Shown here piece after piece: positions 7,858-16,090 of a stretch of 64,000 nt of DNA. The notes under the pieces were generated by a model, which saw nothing but the letters and a program-made list of their open reading frames with translations, did no database searches and was not told the origin of the DNA. Made by a program: the position numbers and the translations under genes. Position 1 is the stretch's first letter. The number at the start of each line of letters is the position of its first letter. The DNA comes from CAWGMT01 sp963823675 (GTDB lineage Bacteria; Planctomycetota; Planctomycetia; Isosphaerales; Isosphaeraceae), in contig CAWGMT010000013.1 of assembly GCA_963823675.1 (NCBI GenBank), forward strand, positions 868,001-932,000, written 5' to 3'.

Positions 7858-9535
7858 TGTGTGCGGCTAAGGGCGCGCTTGCCGGCATGAACGCCTTTGA
7901 CACAAGCGCGATCAGCATGGCCAGAACCAGGATCACCTCGAGACCTTCGCGCACAATCGTGATCAGCGACGCGACGAATGCCGCGCCAAAGGTTCCGGTG
8001 GGGCGCGCCTCGACCGTGGCGAGTAGGGTTTCGACATCCGAGACCAGGCTGTTGACTTGGGTCGCAAGCTTCTGCCCCTTGAGCCCGTCGCTCAACTCGC
8101 CGCGCAGTGAGTTGAATCGCCTCTCAAGCGCCAGAATGTCCTGTGGACTGTACGCGAGAAGTCGGCGCTCCAGGGGCTCGAATTCCGTCATGTAAACGGT
8201 CGTTAGCTCCGACGCGGCCGCATCCGGCCCACCGCGCTCGGCTTCGGACTCGACGCGCTGGAACCCGAGCTTGAGCGCACCGAGCAATGCGGAATTCTCT
8301 GCCGAAGTACCGGCGCCTTCAGCCTCGCCCGCGGGCGGGTTTCCGCCCGCGTCTCGATTGACCGCAAGCTCGGGGGCATCGATCCGGGTGCGGTCGGTGA
8401 TACCCTTGGCGTTGAGCGCCTGAACCACGGAAATGAGATCCAGGAGCAGCTTTTTCGACAGGTCGTCCAGATGGGAGGGCGGTCGCCGCTTTGCGGCAAC
8501 CTCGGACACTGCCGTCCACATCGCGCGGAACTGCCGCTCGATCTCTCCACACCGAGCAAAGCCGAGATATCTGCGGACCGCCGTCTCCAGGTCAGAACCT
8601 TCAAATTCAACCCAGTATGCATCTTCGGCAAGCCGGCGAGCCTTGGCCAGCCCACCCGGCCGGACAGCGGCATCGCCACTGGCAGCAAGGGCCTGACTGA
8701 TCCGGTCCACGACGTCGCCCCACGGTCTGATCGGGACCTGCGATGGCTGACCTCGTCTCAATTGATCCGATCGGCTCAGTTCCGGCGGTCCAGACAGGAG
8801 GATTGTCGCCAGCTCCAGCGGCTTGCCGCCTGCGACTTCGATCGGGGTGTCAAGCGGCGGACCGGTCTCGTGCCAGGCGGTCAAGATGTAGCGGCCATCC
8901 GGCACAAGGTCGATCCGGAATCGGCCGTCTGGTCCGCAAACCTGAACCCACGGAGTCGGGCTCACCACCACAAACCCCCGCATATGCAAATGAATGTCGC
9001 AAGCTAGACGCATGACGCCCGGCCTCGCCGGCGTGAATTCCAGGAGTTGCCCCCGCCCCGCCACCTGATTGAATTCGAAGCCCGGCGTCACGATGTGCAC
9101 ATTGTGAGTTTCATTGTCCAGATTGGTGAAACGCACCGTCTGTCCCAGCGCGATTGCCTGCACCCTCGGCGTGAACTGAAGCCCGCGTTGATTCACCAGC
9201 ACAACGTCTGTCTTGATCGTCCGTTGTCCGTTGTCGCGATCAATCACCAGCACGTGGTCTGTTTTGGTGCGTCGCTCCGCTTCGGAGTTCAGGTCGAGGC
9301 TCCTCGCTCGGAGCGGCTTGCCATCGGGGCCGGCGGGAGTGAGGTACACCACCGCTGGACTCACCCCGGGAGAACAGATCTCGGGCATCTTGATAATCCC
9401 CGATACCTGCGCAGCCATAGCGACCGTTGATGACGCATCCCAAAATGAAATGCCGCAGAGGCATACGACCGTCAACCAGGCCCTCATACCTTCGCGCCCC
9501 ATCGAGGCCCTCGCTGGCTGCGACACGACTACCAC
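7667..9535 (-). CDS. Cupredoxin domain fused to FTR1 iron permease, N-terminal segment
   Basis: A signal peptide is present around M-R-A-W-L-T-V-V-C-L-C-G, making 9487 or 9502 attractive alternative starts to the GTG at 9535. Residues ~120-195 form a plastocyanin-like cupredoxin with metal ligands in N-E-T-H-N-V-H and A-C-D-I-H-L-H-M-R-G. A helical linker follows (~260-500), as in EfeO/FTR1 fusions, then the first FTR1 helix with I-V-R-E-G-L-E-V-I-L-V-L-A. The frame leaves the permease at ~7860 and runs on as nonsense to 7667; the real continuation is 6946-7857. Role by family: capture or oxidation of iron outside the membrane and transport as Fe3+. A Fur-box-like palindrome lies just upstream (9571-9589). 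Confidence 0.82.
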   Translation of the reverse strand: MVVVSQPARASMGREGMRAWLTVVCLCGISFWDASSTVAMAAQVSGIIKMPEICSPGVSPAVVYLTPAGPDGKPLRARSLDLNSEAERRTKTDHVLVIDRDNGQRTIKTDVVLVNQRGLQFTPRVQAIALGQTVRFTNLDNETHNVHIVTPGFEFNQVAGRGQLLEFTPARPGVMRLACDIHLHMRGFVVVSPTPWVQVCGPDGRFRIDLVPDGRYILTAWHETGPPLDTPIEVAGGKPLELATILLSGPPELSRSDQLRRGQPSQVPIRPWGDVVDRISQALAASGDAAVRPGGLAKARRLAEDAYWVEFEGSDLETAVRRYLGFARCGEIERQFRAMWTAVSEVAAKRRPPSHLDDLSKKLLLDLISVVQALNAKGITDRTRIDAPELAVNRDAGGNPPAGEAEGAGTSAENSALLGALKLGFQRVESEAERGGPDAAASELTTVYMTEFEPLERRLLAYSPQDILALERRFNSLRGELSDGLKGQKLATQVNSLVSDVETLLATVEARPTGTFGAAFVASLITIVREGLEVILVLAMLIALVSKAFMPASAPLAAHNGNGRSSVPHPVRRLDHRSEFDDSSQRSGARGDLVGHGSGRRGQYCHGDRLERSGRFRARRST

Positions 9536-9570
9536 GCCCCATTGTCTTATCGGACACGGTCCGGGGTCAT

Positions 9571-9589
9571 ATTGAGATTGAGTCTCAAT
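9571..9589. promoter_or_regulatory. Candidate Fur box
   Basis: ATTGAGATTGAGTCTCAAT has perfect seven-base inverted arms (ATTGAGA/TCTCAAT) around a five-base centre. The TGAGA-n5-TCTCA arms agree with the common TGAGAAT-n-ATTCTCA form of Fur operators. It lies 36 bases before the GTG of the cupredoxin-FTR1 gene and ~78 bases before the divergent methyltransferase, so it could control either gene; the iron operon is the natural target. Confidence 0.65.
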
Positions 9590-9666
9590 TCACATTGGAT
9601 TATAGTCGTTGCTGATCTGGCCCGTCAACCGGAAGCTGAGTTTGATCGCGGGAATCCGAGAACGCG

Positions 9667-10440
9667 ATGCACGAAGAGCGATTACGGAATGTGTCGGAGG
9701 GGAGCGACGCGGACAATTCGGAACCGCGGCGACAGGTGCTCTTGGGGATGGGGGCGCTGGCCGCAACCGCGTACAACGGACCGGTGGGTGTCGGGAAGTA
9801 TGTATTCGGGAGTCGGGCCGTCCTCCTGGCGCGCCCGACCGATCCGGACCGACTGCTGGATGACCCTGGAGTTCTCGAGTGGAACCAGCGCGACGATTAC
9901 ATGCCGTACTGGGCGTATCTCTGGCCGGGTGCGTATCTCCTGGCTGAGCGAGTGGCTCGTGGTCCGGAGATTGATCCCAACTTATCTGCGACTCGTCTCG
10001 AGGCACTTGAGATCGGCTGCGGGCTGGGCCTGGCCGGCCTGGCCGCGGTGGCTCGGGGGGTGCGGGTCCAATTCACCGACTACGATCCGGCACCGCTCCA
10101 ATTCGTGGCACGGTCCGCAGCCGAAAACGGATTTGATCCCTCCCGCTTCGCCACCCGACTGCTCGACTGGCGCAGTCTGCCCGATGAGCGGTTCCCGCTG
10201 ATTCTGGGTGCCGACGTCCTCTATGAAGCGCGGCTCGTGCCCCTGGTCGCCAATTTGCTGGACCGGATGATCACCGCGGACGGCATCGGGCTGATCGCAA
10301 GTCCGTACCGCGTGGCAGCCGAGCGGTTTCCGGCGGAACTGGCATTGCGGCGCCTCGAATGCAAGGCCGAGGCGGCCGTTGCCCGCTCGGAGGATGGCAG
10401 ATTGATTGAGGGAACCATTTACCGCGTGCGTCGTCCCTGA
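9667..10440 (+). CDS. Class I SAM-dependent methyltransferase (Methyltransf_16/PrmA-like)
   Basis: 257 residues. The SAM-binding motif I is A-L-E-I-G-C-G-L-G-L-A-G-L-A-A-V-A, followed by V-Q-F-T-D-Y-D-P-A-P-L (the ribose-binding acidic position) and the post-motif I-L-G-A-D-V-L-Y-E-A-R-L-V-P-L-V, characteristic of the nicotinamide N-methyltransferase/protein-lysine methyltransferase group (PF10294). The Y-W-A-Y-L-W-P-G-A segment before motif I is also typical. Likely a small-molecule or protein methylase in the cytoplasm; the target is unknown. It is divergent from the iron operon. Confidence 0.85.
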   Translation: MHEERLRNVSEGSDADNSEPRRQVLLGMGALAATAYNGPVGVGKYVFGSRAVLLARPTDPDRLLDDPGVLEWNQRDDYMPYWAYLWPGAYLLAERVARGPEIDPNLSATRLEALEIGCGLGLAGLAAVARGVRVQFTDYDPAPLQFVARSAAENGFDPSRFATRLLDWRSLPDERFPLILGADVLYEARLVPLVANLLDRMITADGIGLIASPYRVAAERFPAELALRRLECKAEAAVARSEDGRLIEGTIYRVRRP

Positions 10441-10522
10441 GTCGATATCGTATCGCTGACCAAAAAATGGTCAAGTAAGATCGCTGGCAGTCGGCGTGCC
10501 GCAGCGATCAAGCGGCTCTCCG

Positions 10523-11449
10523 TCACACCCTATTAGACCGAAGCGCACCGACGATCGAGCGAACATCGGTTACGCCGGTGTCATCCAGCTTTTGTGTCAG
10601 CTCGTCCAGCAGTCGCTCCGATGCGGTAGGGTCGTAGAAGGTGGCGGTTCCCACTTGCACCGCGGAGGCCCCGGCTACCAGGAATTCGAGCGCATCGTCG
10701 GCCGTGGCAATACCGCCGACGCCGATGATCGGCAGGCCGGGTAAAGCACGCGCGACCTCCCACACCATCCGCAAGGCGATCGGTTTAATGGCCGGGCCGG
10801 ACAGTCCGCCCACGTCGTACGCGAGGATCGGTCGGCGCAGGCGCCAGTCGACCGCCATGCCGCGAATCGTGTTGATCAGGCTGACAGCATCTGCTCCGCC
10901 CTCGGCGGCCGCCGCGGCGATCGGCACGATATCGGTCACGTTGGGCGTGAGCTTGGCGATGATGGGCAGTGGACACGAGTCGCGGATCCGTTCCACCATC
11001 CGGCAGACGGATCGGGCGTCGATCCCCAGATCCAGGCCGCGGCTGACATTCGGGCATGAGATGTTGAGCTCGACTGCCGCGAGGCCGGCTTCGTGCCCGA
11101 GCATTTTCGCCATGGCGACGAATTGGTCCTCGTCTTCGCCGGCGATATTGGCGATGACGGCGGTCCCGACGGTGCGGAGATAGGGAAGGTGATGCTCGCG
11201 GAAGTGTGTGATCCCGTCGTTATCGAGGCCGATCGCGTTCAAGAGTCCCGAGGCCGTCTCGACGGTCCGGGGCGTGGGGTTGCCCGCGCGGGGGTGGAAC
11301 GTGACCGTCTTGGGAATCACACCGCCCAAGCGCTCGATCCGGACGAAACGCTCCATCTCGCGGACGTACCCAAATGTCCCCGACGCGACCAGCACGGGGT
11401 TTTTGAGCACGAGTCGTCCCAACGTCACGCGCAAGTCGACCACAAACAC
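10523..11449 (-). CDS. pyrD: Dihydroorotate dehydrogenase, class 1B catalytic subunit
   Basis: 308 residues of the FMN TIM-barrel family. The catalytic cysteine is Cys132 in V-E-L-N-I-S-C-P-N-V-S-R-G; Cys rather than Ser, with this length and no membrane N-terminus, indicates class 1. The N-terminal V-L-V-A-S-G-T-F-G, the P-K-T-V-T segment and the C-terminal G-V-G-G-I-A-T-A-D-D-A-L-E-F phosphate-binding loop fit FMN binding. It oxidises dihydroorotate to orotate in pyrimidine synthesis. The class 1B partner PyrK is not nearby. The start at 11449 is GTG. Confidence 0.92.
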   Translation of the reverse strand: MFVVDLRVTLGRLVLKNPVLVASGTFGYVREMERFVRIERLGGVIPKTVTFHPRAGNPTPRTVETASGLLNAIGLDNDGITHFREHHLPYLRTVGTAVIANIAGEDEDQFVAMAKMLGHEAGLAAVELNISCPNVSRGLDLGIDARSVCRMVERIRDSCPLPIIAKLTPNVTDIVPIAAAAAEGGADAVSLINTIRGMAVDWRLRRPILAYDVGGLSGPAIKPIALRMVWEVARALPGLPIIGVGGIATADDALEFLVAGASAVQVGTATFYDPTASERLLDELTQKLDDTGVTDVRSIVGALRSNRV

Positions 11450-11587
11450 ACCCCCGTACCGTTTCTCGCTGGCATCCGGATTCCCCGACTCGCGAAAATC
11501 GCTTGCCTGTTGCGTTGGGCTTGAACAAGCCTCAGTCTATTGATTGCGTCCGGCTCCATTGTTTCTATTTTCGAGAGGAAGGTCGAG

Positions 11588-11998
11588 ATGATGAGATTGA
11601 CGTTTGCGACGAGCTTGCTGGTGGTATTGGCGGCGACTGTGCTGGCGGCGTCGAGCGACGACAACACGCCGACGATCAAGCAGGTCATGGATAAACTGCA
11701 CAAAGGTGGTAGCTCGCCCCTAGCCACGCTGAAGAAGGGCCTCGCAGCCAGCTCACCGGATTGGAAGGCCATCGAGAAGTCAACGAAGCTGTTCGCTGAG
11801 TTCGGCCCGGCGCTGCCGAAGAACGAGGCGCCCAAGGGCGACCAGGAGGATTTCAAAAAGCTCGCCAACGCCTACGCCGCCAACGCGAAGGCCCTGAACG
11901 AGGCGGCCCAGCAGGAAGATCTCGCCGCGGCCAAGGCCGCGTTCCGGAAAATTGGGGGGTCATGTAAGGCCTGTCACACCGCCCACAGGGAAGATTGA
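11588..11998 (+). CDS. Small periplasmic c-type cytochrome (c556-like)
   Basis: The ATG at 11588 follows GAGGAAGG and begins a Sec signal peptide (M-M-R-L-T-F-A-T-S-L-L-V-V-L-A-A-T-V-L-A-A). The mature part is helical and ends with a single haem-binding motif C-K-A-C-H close to the C-terminus, the layout of cytochrome c' / c556 four-helix bundles. It would carry electrons in the periplasm; no redox partner is adjacent. It is transcribed away from pyrD. Confidence 0.82.
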   Translation: MMRLTFATSLLVVLAATVLAASSDDNTPTIKQVMDKLHKGGSSPLATLKKGLAASSPDWKAIEKSTKLFAEFGPALPKNEAPKGDQEDFKKLANAYAANAKALNEAAQQEDLAAAKAAFRKIGGSCKACHTAHRED

Positions 11999-12422
11999 CG
12001 CCAACCAGCAAACCAATCGCCGCGCACGCTGGAACGGTGGGCACGGTCCTGGCTTCTTGAGAAGCCGGGCCGGCCTGACTGGAATCGTCGCTCGTTCGTG
12101 GCTCGGTTGGTTGCGCGCGGCGTCCCGAAAAACTTTCCGCGTTGCCAAGGGGAGTAACGCGGGGCCCTCCCGATTTCTCCTTCCCCACGAACTCGCCGTT
12201 TCCGCCGAGGCTTGTTCTTCTCGGCTCCGACCGGCGGCGGAGCCGTCATCCCTGCGGCTCGTCGGTTCCTGCGCCCCGCGTTCGAATCGTGCGGGCGCAT
12301 TTCTTTGCCGGACAATACCAGGAGACCGCCCAACGAATATACTTATCCTTGAGGGCCATGCAAAGCCGATCATGGATTGAGACGCCGTTTGTTTCTCGAG
12401 CTCGGGTGAAAGGCGATTCGCC
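11999..12422. other. Intergenic stretch without a recognised gene
   Basis: About 420 bases. A short hairpin (GGCTTCT/AGAAGCC at 12051-12066) lies 50 bases past the cytochrome stop but has a two-base loop and no T-run, so it is a weak terminator candidate. The overlapping frames on both strands look like shadows and match no family I know. Confidence 0.5.
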
Positions 12423-13205
12423 ATGATCGCTGGGGGATTACCTTGGTGCGCGGCGGTGGGCGACTTTATCGAATTCGTCGCCCGGACGGTCGTCGCGTTG
12501 CCCAGGGCAGCCTTGCAGCGGTCGAGCGAAGTGATCTGGCAATTCGAGCAAGTTGCGCTCAAGAGCTTGCCGATCGTTTTAGGCGCTGGTGCAAGCTTCG
12601 GGTTGGTCGCCTGGCTTCAAACGCACCGACTGCTGGCTGCTCACGGTGCGGAGTCATCCCTGCCGAGCTTTCTATCGGTCGCGGTTCTCGTCGAGATCGG
12701 GCCCGTGCTGGCGGGCCTGCTGGTCGCAGCCAGGATGGGCGCCGGGCTGGCAGCGGAACTCGGCTCGATGTTGGGCAACGAAGAGATCGACGCCCGCATC
12801 GTGCTGGGCACCGATCCGGTGCCGACATTGGTCGCTCCACGTGCGATCGCATGTGCCTTGGCGGTCCCATTATTGACGGTGGTGATCGATGCCGCAGCGC
12901 TGGCGGGCAGTTTGGGGGCCGAACTGGTCGCCGGACGTTCGTCAGTTGCTTTGTTCTGGAACAGGTCTCTCCTATTCCTGAGGATGGCCGACATCGTGCC
13001 CGCTACTCTCAAAACGGCTGTATTCGGCCTCTTGGTGGCCCTGACTGCTTGCTGGACCGGCTTGAGAGCGGACCGATCGGCTGAGGCTGTCGGCCACGCC
13101 GCGATACGGGGAGTTGTTCGAGCGATCCTGGCTGTGTTTGCGGCCAACGTGGTGATGGTGCCCCTGATCCAAAGCAGCGTCGCCTATCTGGGCTGGACCA
13201 GTTGA
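12423..13205 (+). CDS. MlaE-like ABC transporter permease
   Basis: 260 residues with five to six hydrophobic helices. The central MlaE motif is present: V-E-I-G-P-V-L-A-G-L-L-V-A-A-R-M-G-A-G-L-A-A-E-L-G-S-M, followed by N-E-E-I-D-A and G-T-D-P-V-P-T-L-V-A-P-R. These match the permease of Mla/Tgt lipid transporters, which move phospholipids between the inner and outer membranes. The MCE protein 37 bases downstream is its expected partner. No ATP-binding subunit (MlaF) is encoded on either side. Confidence 0.88.
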   Translation: MIAGGLPWCAAVGDFIEFVARTVVALPRAALQRSSEVIWQFEQVALKSLPIVLGAGASFGLVAWLQTHRLLAAHGAESSLPSFLSVAVLVEIGPVLAGLLVAARMGAGLAAELGSMLGNEEIDARIVLGTDPVPTLVAPRAIACALAVPLLTVVIDAAALAGSLGAELVAGRSSVALFWNRSLLFLRMADIVPATLKTAVFGLLVALTACWTGLRADRSAEAVGHAAIRGVVRAILAVFAANVVMVPLIQSSVAYLGWTS

Positions 13206-13242
13206 CGTTCATGGCAACCGATCCCTTGCGAGGTGAGCCGCG

Positions 13243-14358
13243 ATGAGGCGCGAAATCGGGCGATGGCGGGTGCTGGTGAACGTGGGCTTCGCCCTCGCCG
13301 TCCTGGCGCTCGGGGGTTCGGCGCTTTACCAGGTGGCCCGTCGTCACTGGCGGGTGCAGCCGACCTTCCACATCCGCGCCCAGTTCGAGACGATCAGCGG
13401 GGTCGAGGTTGGCCATCGGGTCCGGTTTCAAGGAATCGACGCCGGAGTCGTCGAGCAGATCATTCCGCCGACCGTGCCAGGTCAGCCGGTGGAACTTGTC
13501 TTGCGGATCGATGATCGGCTGCGCGCGCTCTTACGGACTGACTCGCTGGCCCGCATCGTCTCCGAAGGGCTAATCGGCGCCAAGGTTGTCGAGATCGCAC
13601 CCGGCCGATCGGATTCGCCGGCGGCCGGGGAAATGGCCAGGATCGCCTCCGAACGGCCCGTCGAGCTATCCGACTTGCTCAAGCGCGCAACCTCGTCGCT
13701 CGCGCGGCTCGATGCCGTTGCTCAGGCGGCTGAAGAAGGCCTCGCCGAGATCAACCTGCTCGCCGCCTCGATCCGGCGCGGCGAGGGAAGCCTGGGCAAG
13801 CTGGCGCAGGATGAGGCCCTTTACCAACACCTGATCGACCTTTCGCGTCGAGGTGAGCGGACCTTGACTTCTCTGGAGGAAAACCTCGACGCCCTCAAGC
13901 AGACCTGGCCTCTCTCGCGTTATTTTGACACCCGCGCCTACCTGGACCGCGAGCGGGTCTTGTATCAGCCGGGCGCCGACCGCCGCAGTCGTACCTTATG
14001 CTCCGACGACCTCTTCGAGTCCGGCCGGTCGGTGTTGACCAATAGCGGTCGAATCCGCCTGGACGAAATCGGTCGATGGTGCAATCAATCGAGCCAGCCG
14101 GCTTCCGAGGTGGTCATCGCGGCGTTCACGGACGCAGCGGAAAATCAGAACCTCGCCGACATCCTCACTCAGGAGCAGGCCGAATCCGTGCGCAAATACT
14201 TGGTCGAGAAGCACTCGATCCAGTCCGCCGGATGGTTCCGGTCGCGCAAGATCGCGGCGGTCGGCTTCGGCACTCACGTTTCACCTGTCGTTAACACCGC
14301 CTCGATTGGAAGCCCCTCGCGCCGCGTCGAGGTCATCGTGTTCACGCCGCAGACATGA
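13243..14358 (+). CDS. MCE (MlaD-like) lipid-transport protein fused to an OmpA-like domain
   Basis: 371 residues after an AGGTGA ribosome site. Residues ~10-30 are a signal anchor; ~38-115 form the MCE domain (F-E-T-I-S-G-V-E-V-G-H-R-V-R-F-Q-G-I-D-A-G-V-V and S-E-G-L-I-G-A-K-V-V-E-I); ~125-225 are helical, as in other MCE tails. Residues ~255-371 resemble OmpA C-terminal peptidoglycan-binding domains: L-F-E-S-G-R-S-V-L-T-N-S-G-R-I-R-L-D-E-I, A-A-F-T-D-A-A-E-N-Q-N-L-A, Q-E-Q-A-E-S-V-R-K-Y-L and A-V-G-F-G. Together with the permease this suggests a transporter tied to the cell wall. The OmpA-like assignment rests on motif resemblance. Confidence 0.8.
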   Translation: MRREIGRWRVLVNVGFALAVLALGGSALYQVARRHWRVQPTFHIRAQFETISGVEVGHRVRFQGIDAGVVEQIIPPTVPGQPVELVLRIDDRLRALLRTDSLARIVSEGLIGAKVVEIAPGRSDSPAAGEMARIASERPVELSDLLKRATSSLARLDAVAQAAEEGLAEINLLAASIRRGEGSLGKLAQDEALYQHLIDLSRRGERTLTSLEENLDALKQTWPLSRYFDTRAYLDRERVLYQPGADRRSRTLCSDDLFESGRSVLTNSGRIRLDEIGRWCNQSSQPASEVVIAAFTDAAENQNLADILTQEQAESVRKYLVEKHSIQSAGWFRSRKIAAVGFGTHVSPVVNTASIGSPSRRVEVIVFTPQT

Positions 14359-14464
14359 CCCATTCCACCAAAAACGGGTTGGCTCAAACCGCGGACCTGG
14401 TTATGATCGGCCAGTCCATTTTTCTATTGAGGTGCAGCCAGACAACGCGAGTTTGCATTCAGCC

Positions 14465-14668
14465 ATGGCCTCAAAGCACTCACGCGAGAGCAACGGCGGC
14501 GGCGCTGAGACGACCGGCCGGCTACGCACGGAAGTCGAGCGGCTGATCCAAAAAAAGCGGCTCAAGGACGCCGTCAAGCAGGCCAAGCTTTGCTTCAAGC
14601 ACGAAAGCTCGGCGGAGAACCATGCGCTTCTCGAGCGAGCGTATTACTTGCGCGAGGGAGCTCTGTGA
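14465..14668 (+). CDS. TPR-type protein, N-terminal segment (split gene, part 1)
   Basis: M-A-S-K-H-S-R-E-S-N begins a protein whose frame breaks near 14650. Continuity with the next segment is clear: L-L-E-R-A-Y-Y-L-R in this frame should run on to A-R-E-L-C-E-L-G-M-R-D-S in the frame at 14622. Residues 20-67 contain V-E-R-L-I-Q-K-K-R-L-K-D-A-V-K-Q-A-K, the start of an alpha-solenoid repeat. Confidence 0.6.
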   Translation: MASKHSRESNGGGAETTGRLRTEVERLIQKKRLKDAVKQAKLCFKHESSAENHALLERAYYLREGAL

Positions 14669-15485
14669 ACTCGGGATGCGCGACTCGGCGCTCGAGGTCG
14701 TGGGACATTTGTTAGAATTTGGCGTCAGTCCGAGCGAGTGGTTGGTCGACCTGTGCCAGTTATTGATAGCGCTCGGGCTCGCTCAAAAGGCTATCGAGGT
14801 CAAGGAGCGGCTGGGGACAGCCGACGATCGGGCCCGATTGACGGAGATTGCCGCCGACATGGCGGTGGTCCATCCTGAGCGGGCCGAATCCGCAAGTGCG
14901 GACGTGCGGAGAGATGTGTGCCTGATTCGGCAGGCGATCGAGCGGCTCGCAAGCGGAGACGAATCCGGCGCGCTTGAGGTGCTGCGAGACCTGCCGCGAA
15001 GCTCCCTTTTGAGCGAGTGGAAGTATTTTGTTCGAGGTTTGGCCGCCTTTTACCGCAGTGACACGGAAGTGCGGAAGGCGAACTGGGGCCGTCTCGAGAC
15101 CCGCCGGCTGGCTTCCCGCATCGCGCAGCGCCTCAGCAGCTTTGCCGGCCTAGCGAAGTCCGGAACTGATGAGGGCGACAACCAAGAGCTGGAAAAACTT
15201 GTCTTTGGCGAGCCCGTCATCGCCCGGCTCCGGCGAATCTGGGTTCTGGTGGCCGAGCAGGAGTGGGATGAGATCCTGCGCGAGCTCGGCCCATTGCGGC
15301 AGAGTTTGCGGCGGATCGATCCCAGGTTGCCGGAACGTCTGACCAACATTTTACTCGGCTCACTGATCCACGAAGCCACCGACCGGCATCCACGAGACGC
15401 CGAGCGGTTGATCGATCGCTTCACCGAGGTGGCCGAGCCGTCTACAATGGATCCCAACTGGAACCGACTGCGCAGTCGTCTTTGA
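14622..15485 (+). CDS. TPR-type helical repeat protein (split gene, part 2)
   Basis: About 270 residues of helical repeats (C-E-L-G-M-R-D-S-A-L-E-V-V-G-H-L-L-E-F-G, A-L-G-L-A-Q-K-A-I-E-V-K-E-R-L) in the second frame of a large gene. The frame ends artificially at TGA 15483; reading on in frame 1 from ~15470 gives A-V-V-F-D-A-S-K-A-S-R-G-E-A-L-V-Y-W, which joins part 3. All segments together make a protein of ~840 residues at the head of the Hsp70 locus. I cannot name a family beyond alpha-solenoid. Confidence 0.6.
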   Translation: MRFSSERITCARELCELGMRDSALEVVGHLLEFGVSPSEWLVDLCQLLIALGLAQKAIEVKERLGTADDRARLTEIAADMAVVHPERAESASADVRRDVCLIRQAIERLASGDESGALEVLRDLPRSSLLSEWKYFVRGLAAFYRSDTEVRKANWGRLETRRLASRIAQRLSSFAGLAKSGTDEGDNQELEKLVFGEPVIARLRRIWVLVAEQEWDEILRELGPLRQSLRRIDPRLPERLTNILLGSLIHEATDRHPRDAERLIDRFTEVAEPSTMDPNWNRLRSRL

Positions 15486-15594
15486 TGCGTCAAAGGCCTC
15501 AAGGGGTGAAGCGCTGGTCTACTGGTCCCGTTACCGCGAAGACCTCAAGAGCATCCCCGGCTTCACCCCCCAGGAGCGCGCGCTGGCCCAAGCC

Positions 15595-16059
15595 ATGGTT
15601 CTGAATCAAAAGGCCGGATTATTGATCGCGGATGAAGACGAATCCGACGACGATGAGATTTTCCCGATGACAGTTCGTCGCCGCGCTCGAACGGCGACGA
15701 CGACCAAAGCGCTCCAACGAGCCAGAAAACTGGCCGTCGATTGCCTGGAGGAGAGCCTTCGACTCGCGCCGGAGTATCAGGCCACGTACAAGGCGCTCGT
15801 CACGCTTTACTGCTCCATCGACGATGCGGCTAACGTCGAAGCCGCCGCTCTCAGACTCCTGAAGGTCTTTCCGGACGACCTGGAAACGCTGACGCTGCTG
15901 GCCGAGCATTATTCATCGCGAGACAAGCCCGCGGCGGCGTTGCCATGGGCACAGAAGGCCCGCGGGCTCAAACCGCTCGACGAGTCATTGCGCGAGCAGG
16001 AATGGTCGATTCGAGTCGAACTCGGCGCGAAGCCACGCGATTGCGAAGCGATTTGCTGA
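15595..16059 (+). CDS. TPR-type helical repeat protein (split gene, part 3)
   Basis: The frame is open from about 15470, so the ATG at 15595 is internal to the real gene. It includes a TPR-like pair (A-L-V-T-L-Y-C-S-I-D-D-A-A-N-V-E-A-A-A and L-L-K-V-F-P-D-D-L-E-T-L-T-L-L-A-E-H-Y). The frame ends at 16059, where frame 2 continues with F-A-D-G-R-A-E-F-A-A-A-E-Q-L-F-P-D into part 4. Confidence 0.6.
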   Translation: MVLNQKAGLLIADEDESDDDEIFPMTVRRRARTATTTKALQRARKLAVDCLEESLRLAPEYQATYKALVTLYCSIDDAANVEAAALRLLKVFPDDLETLTLLAEHYSSRDKPAAALPWAQKARGLKPLDESLREQEWSIRVELGAKPRDCEAIC

Positions 16060-16090
16060 TGGGCGCGCAGAGTTCGCGGCCGCCGAGCAG

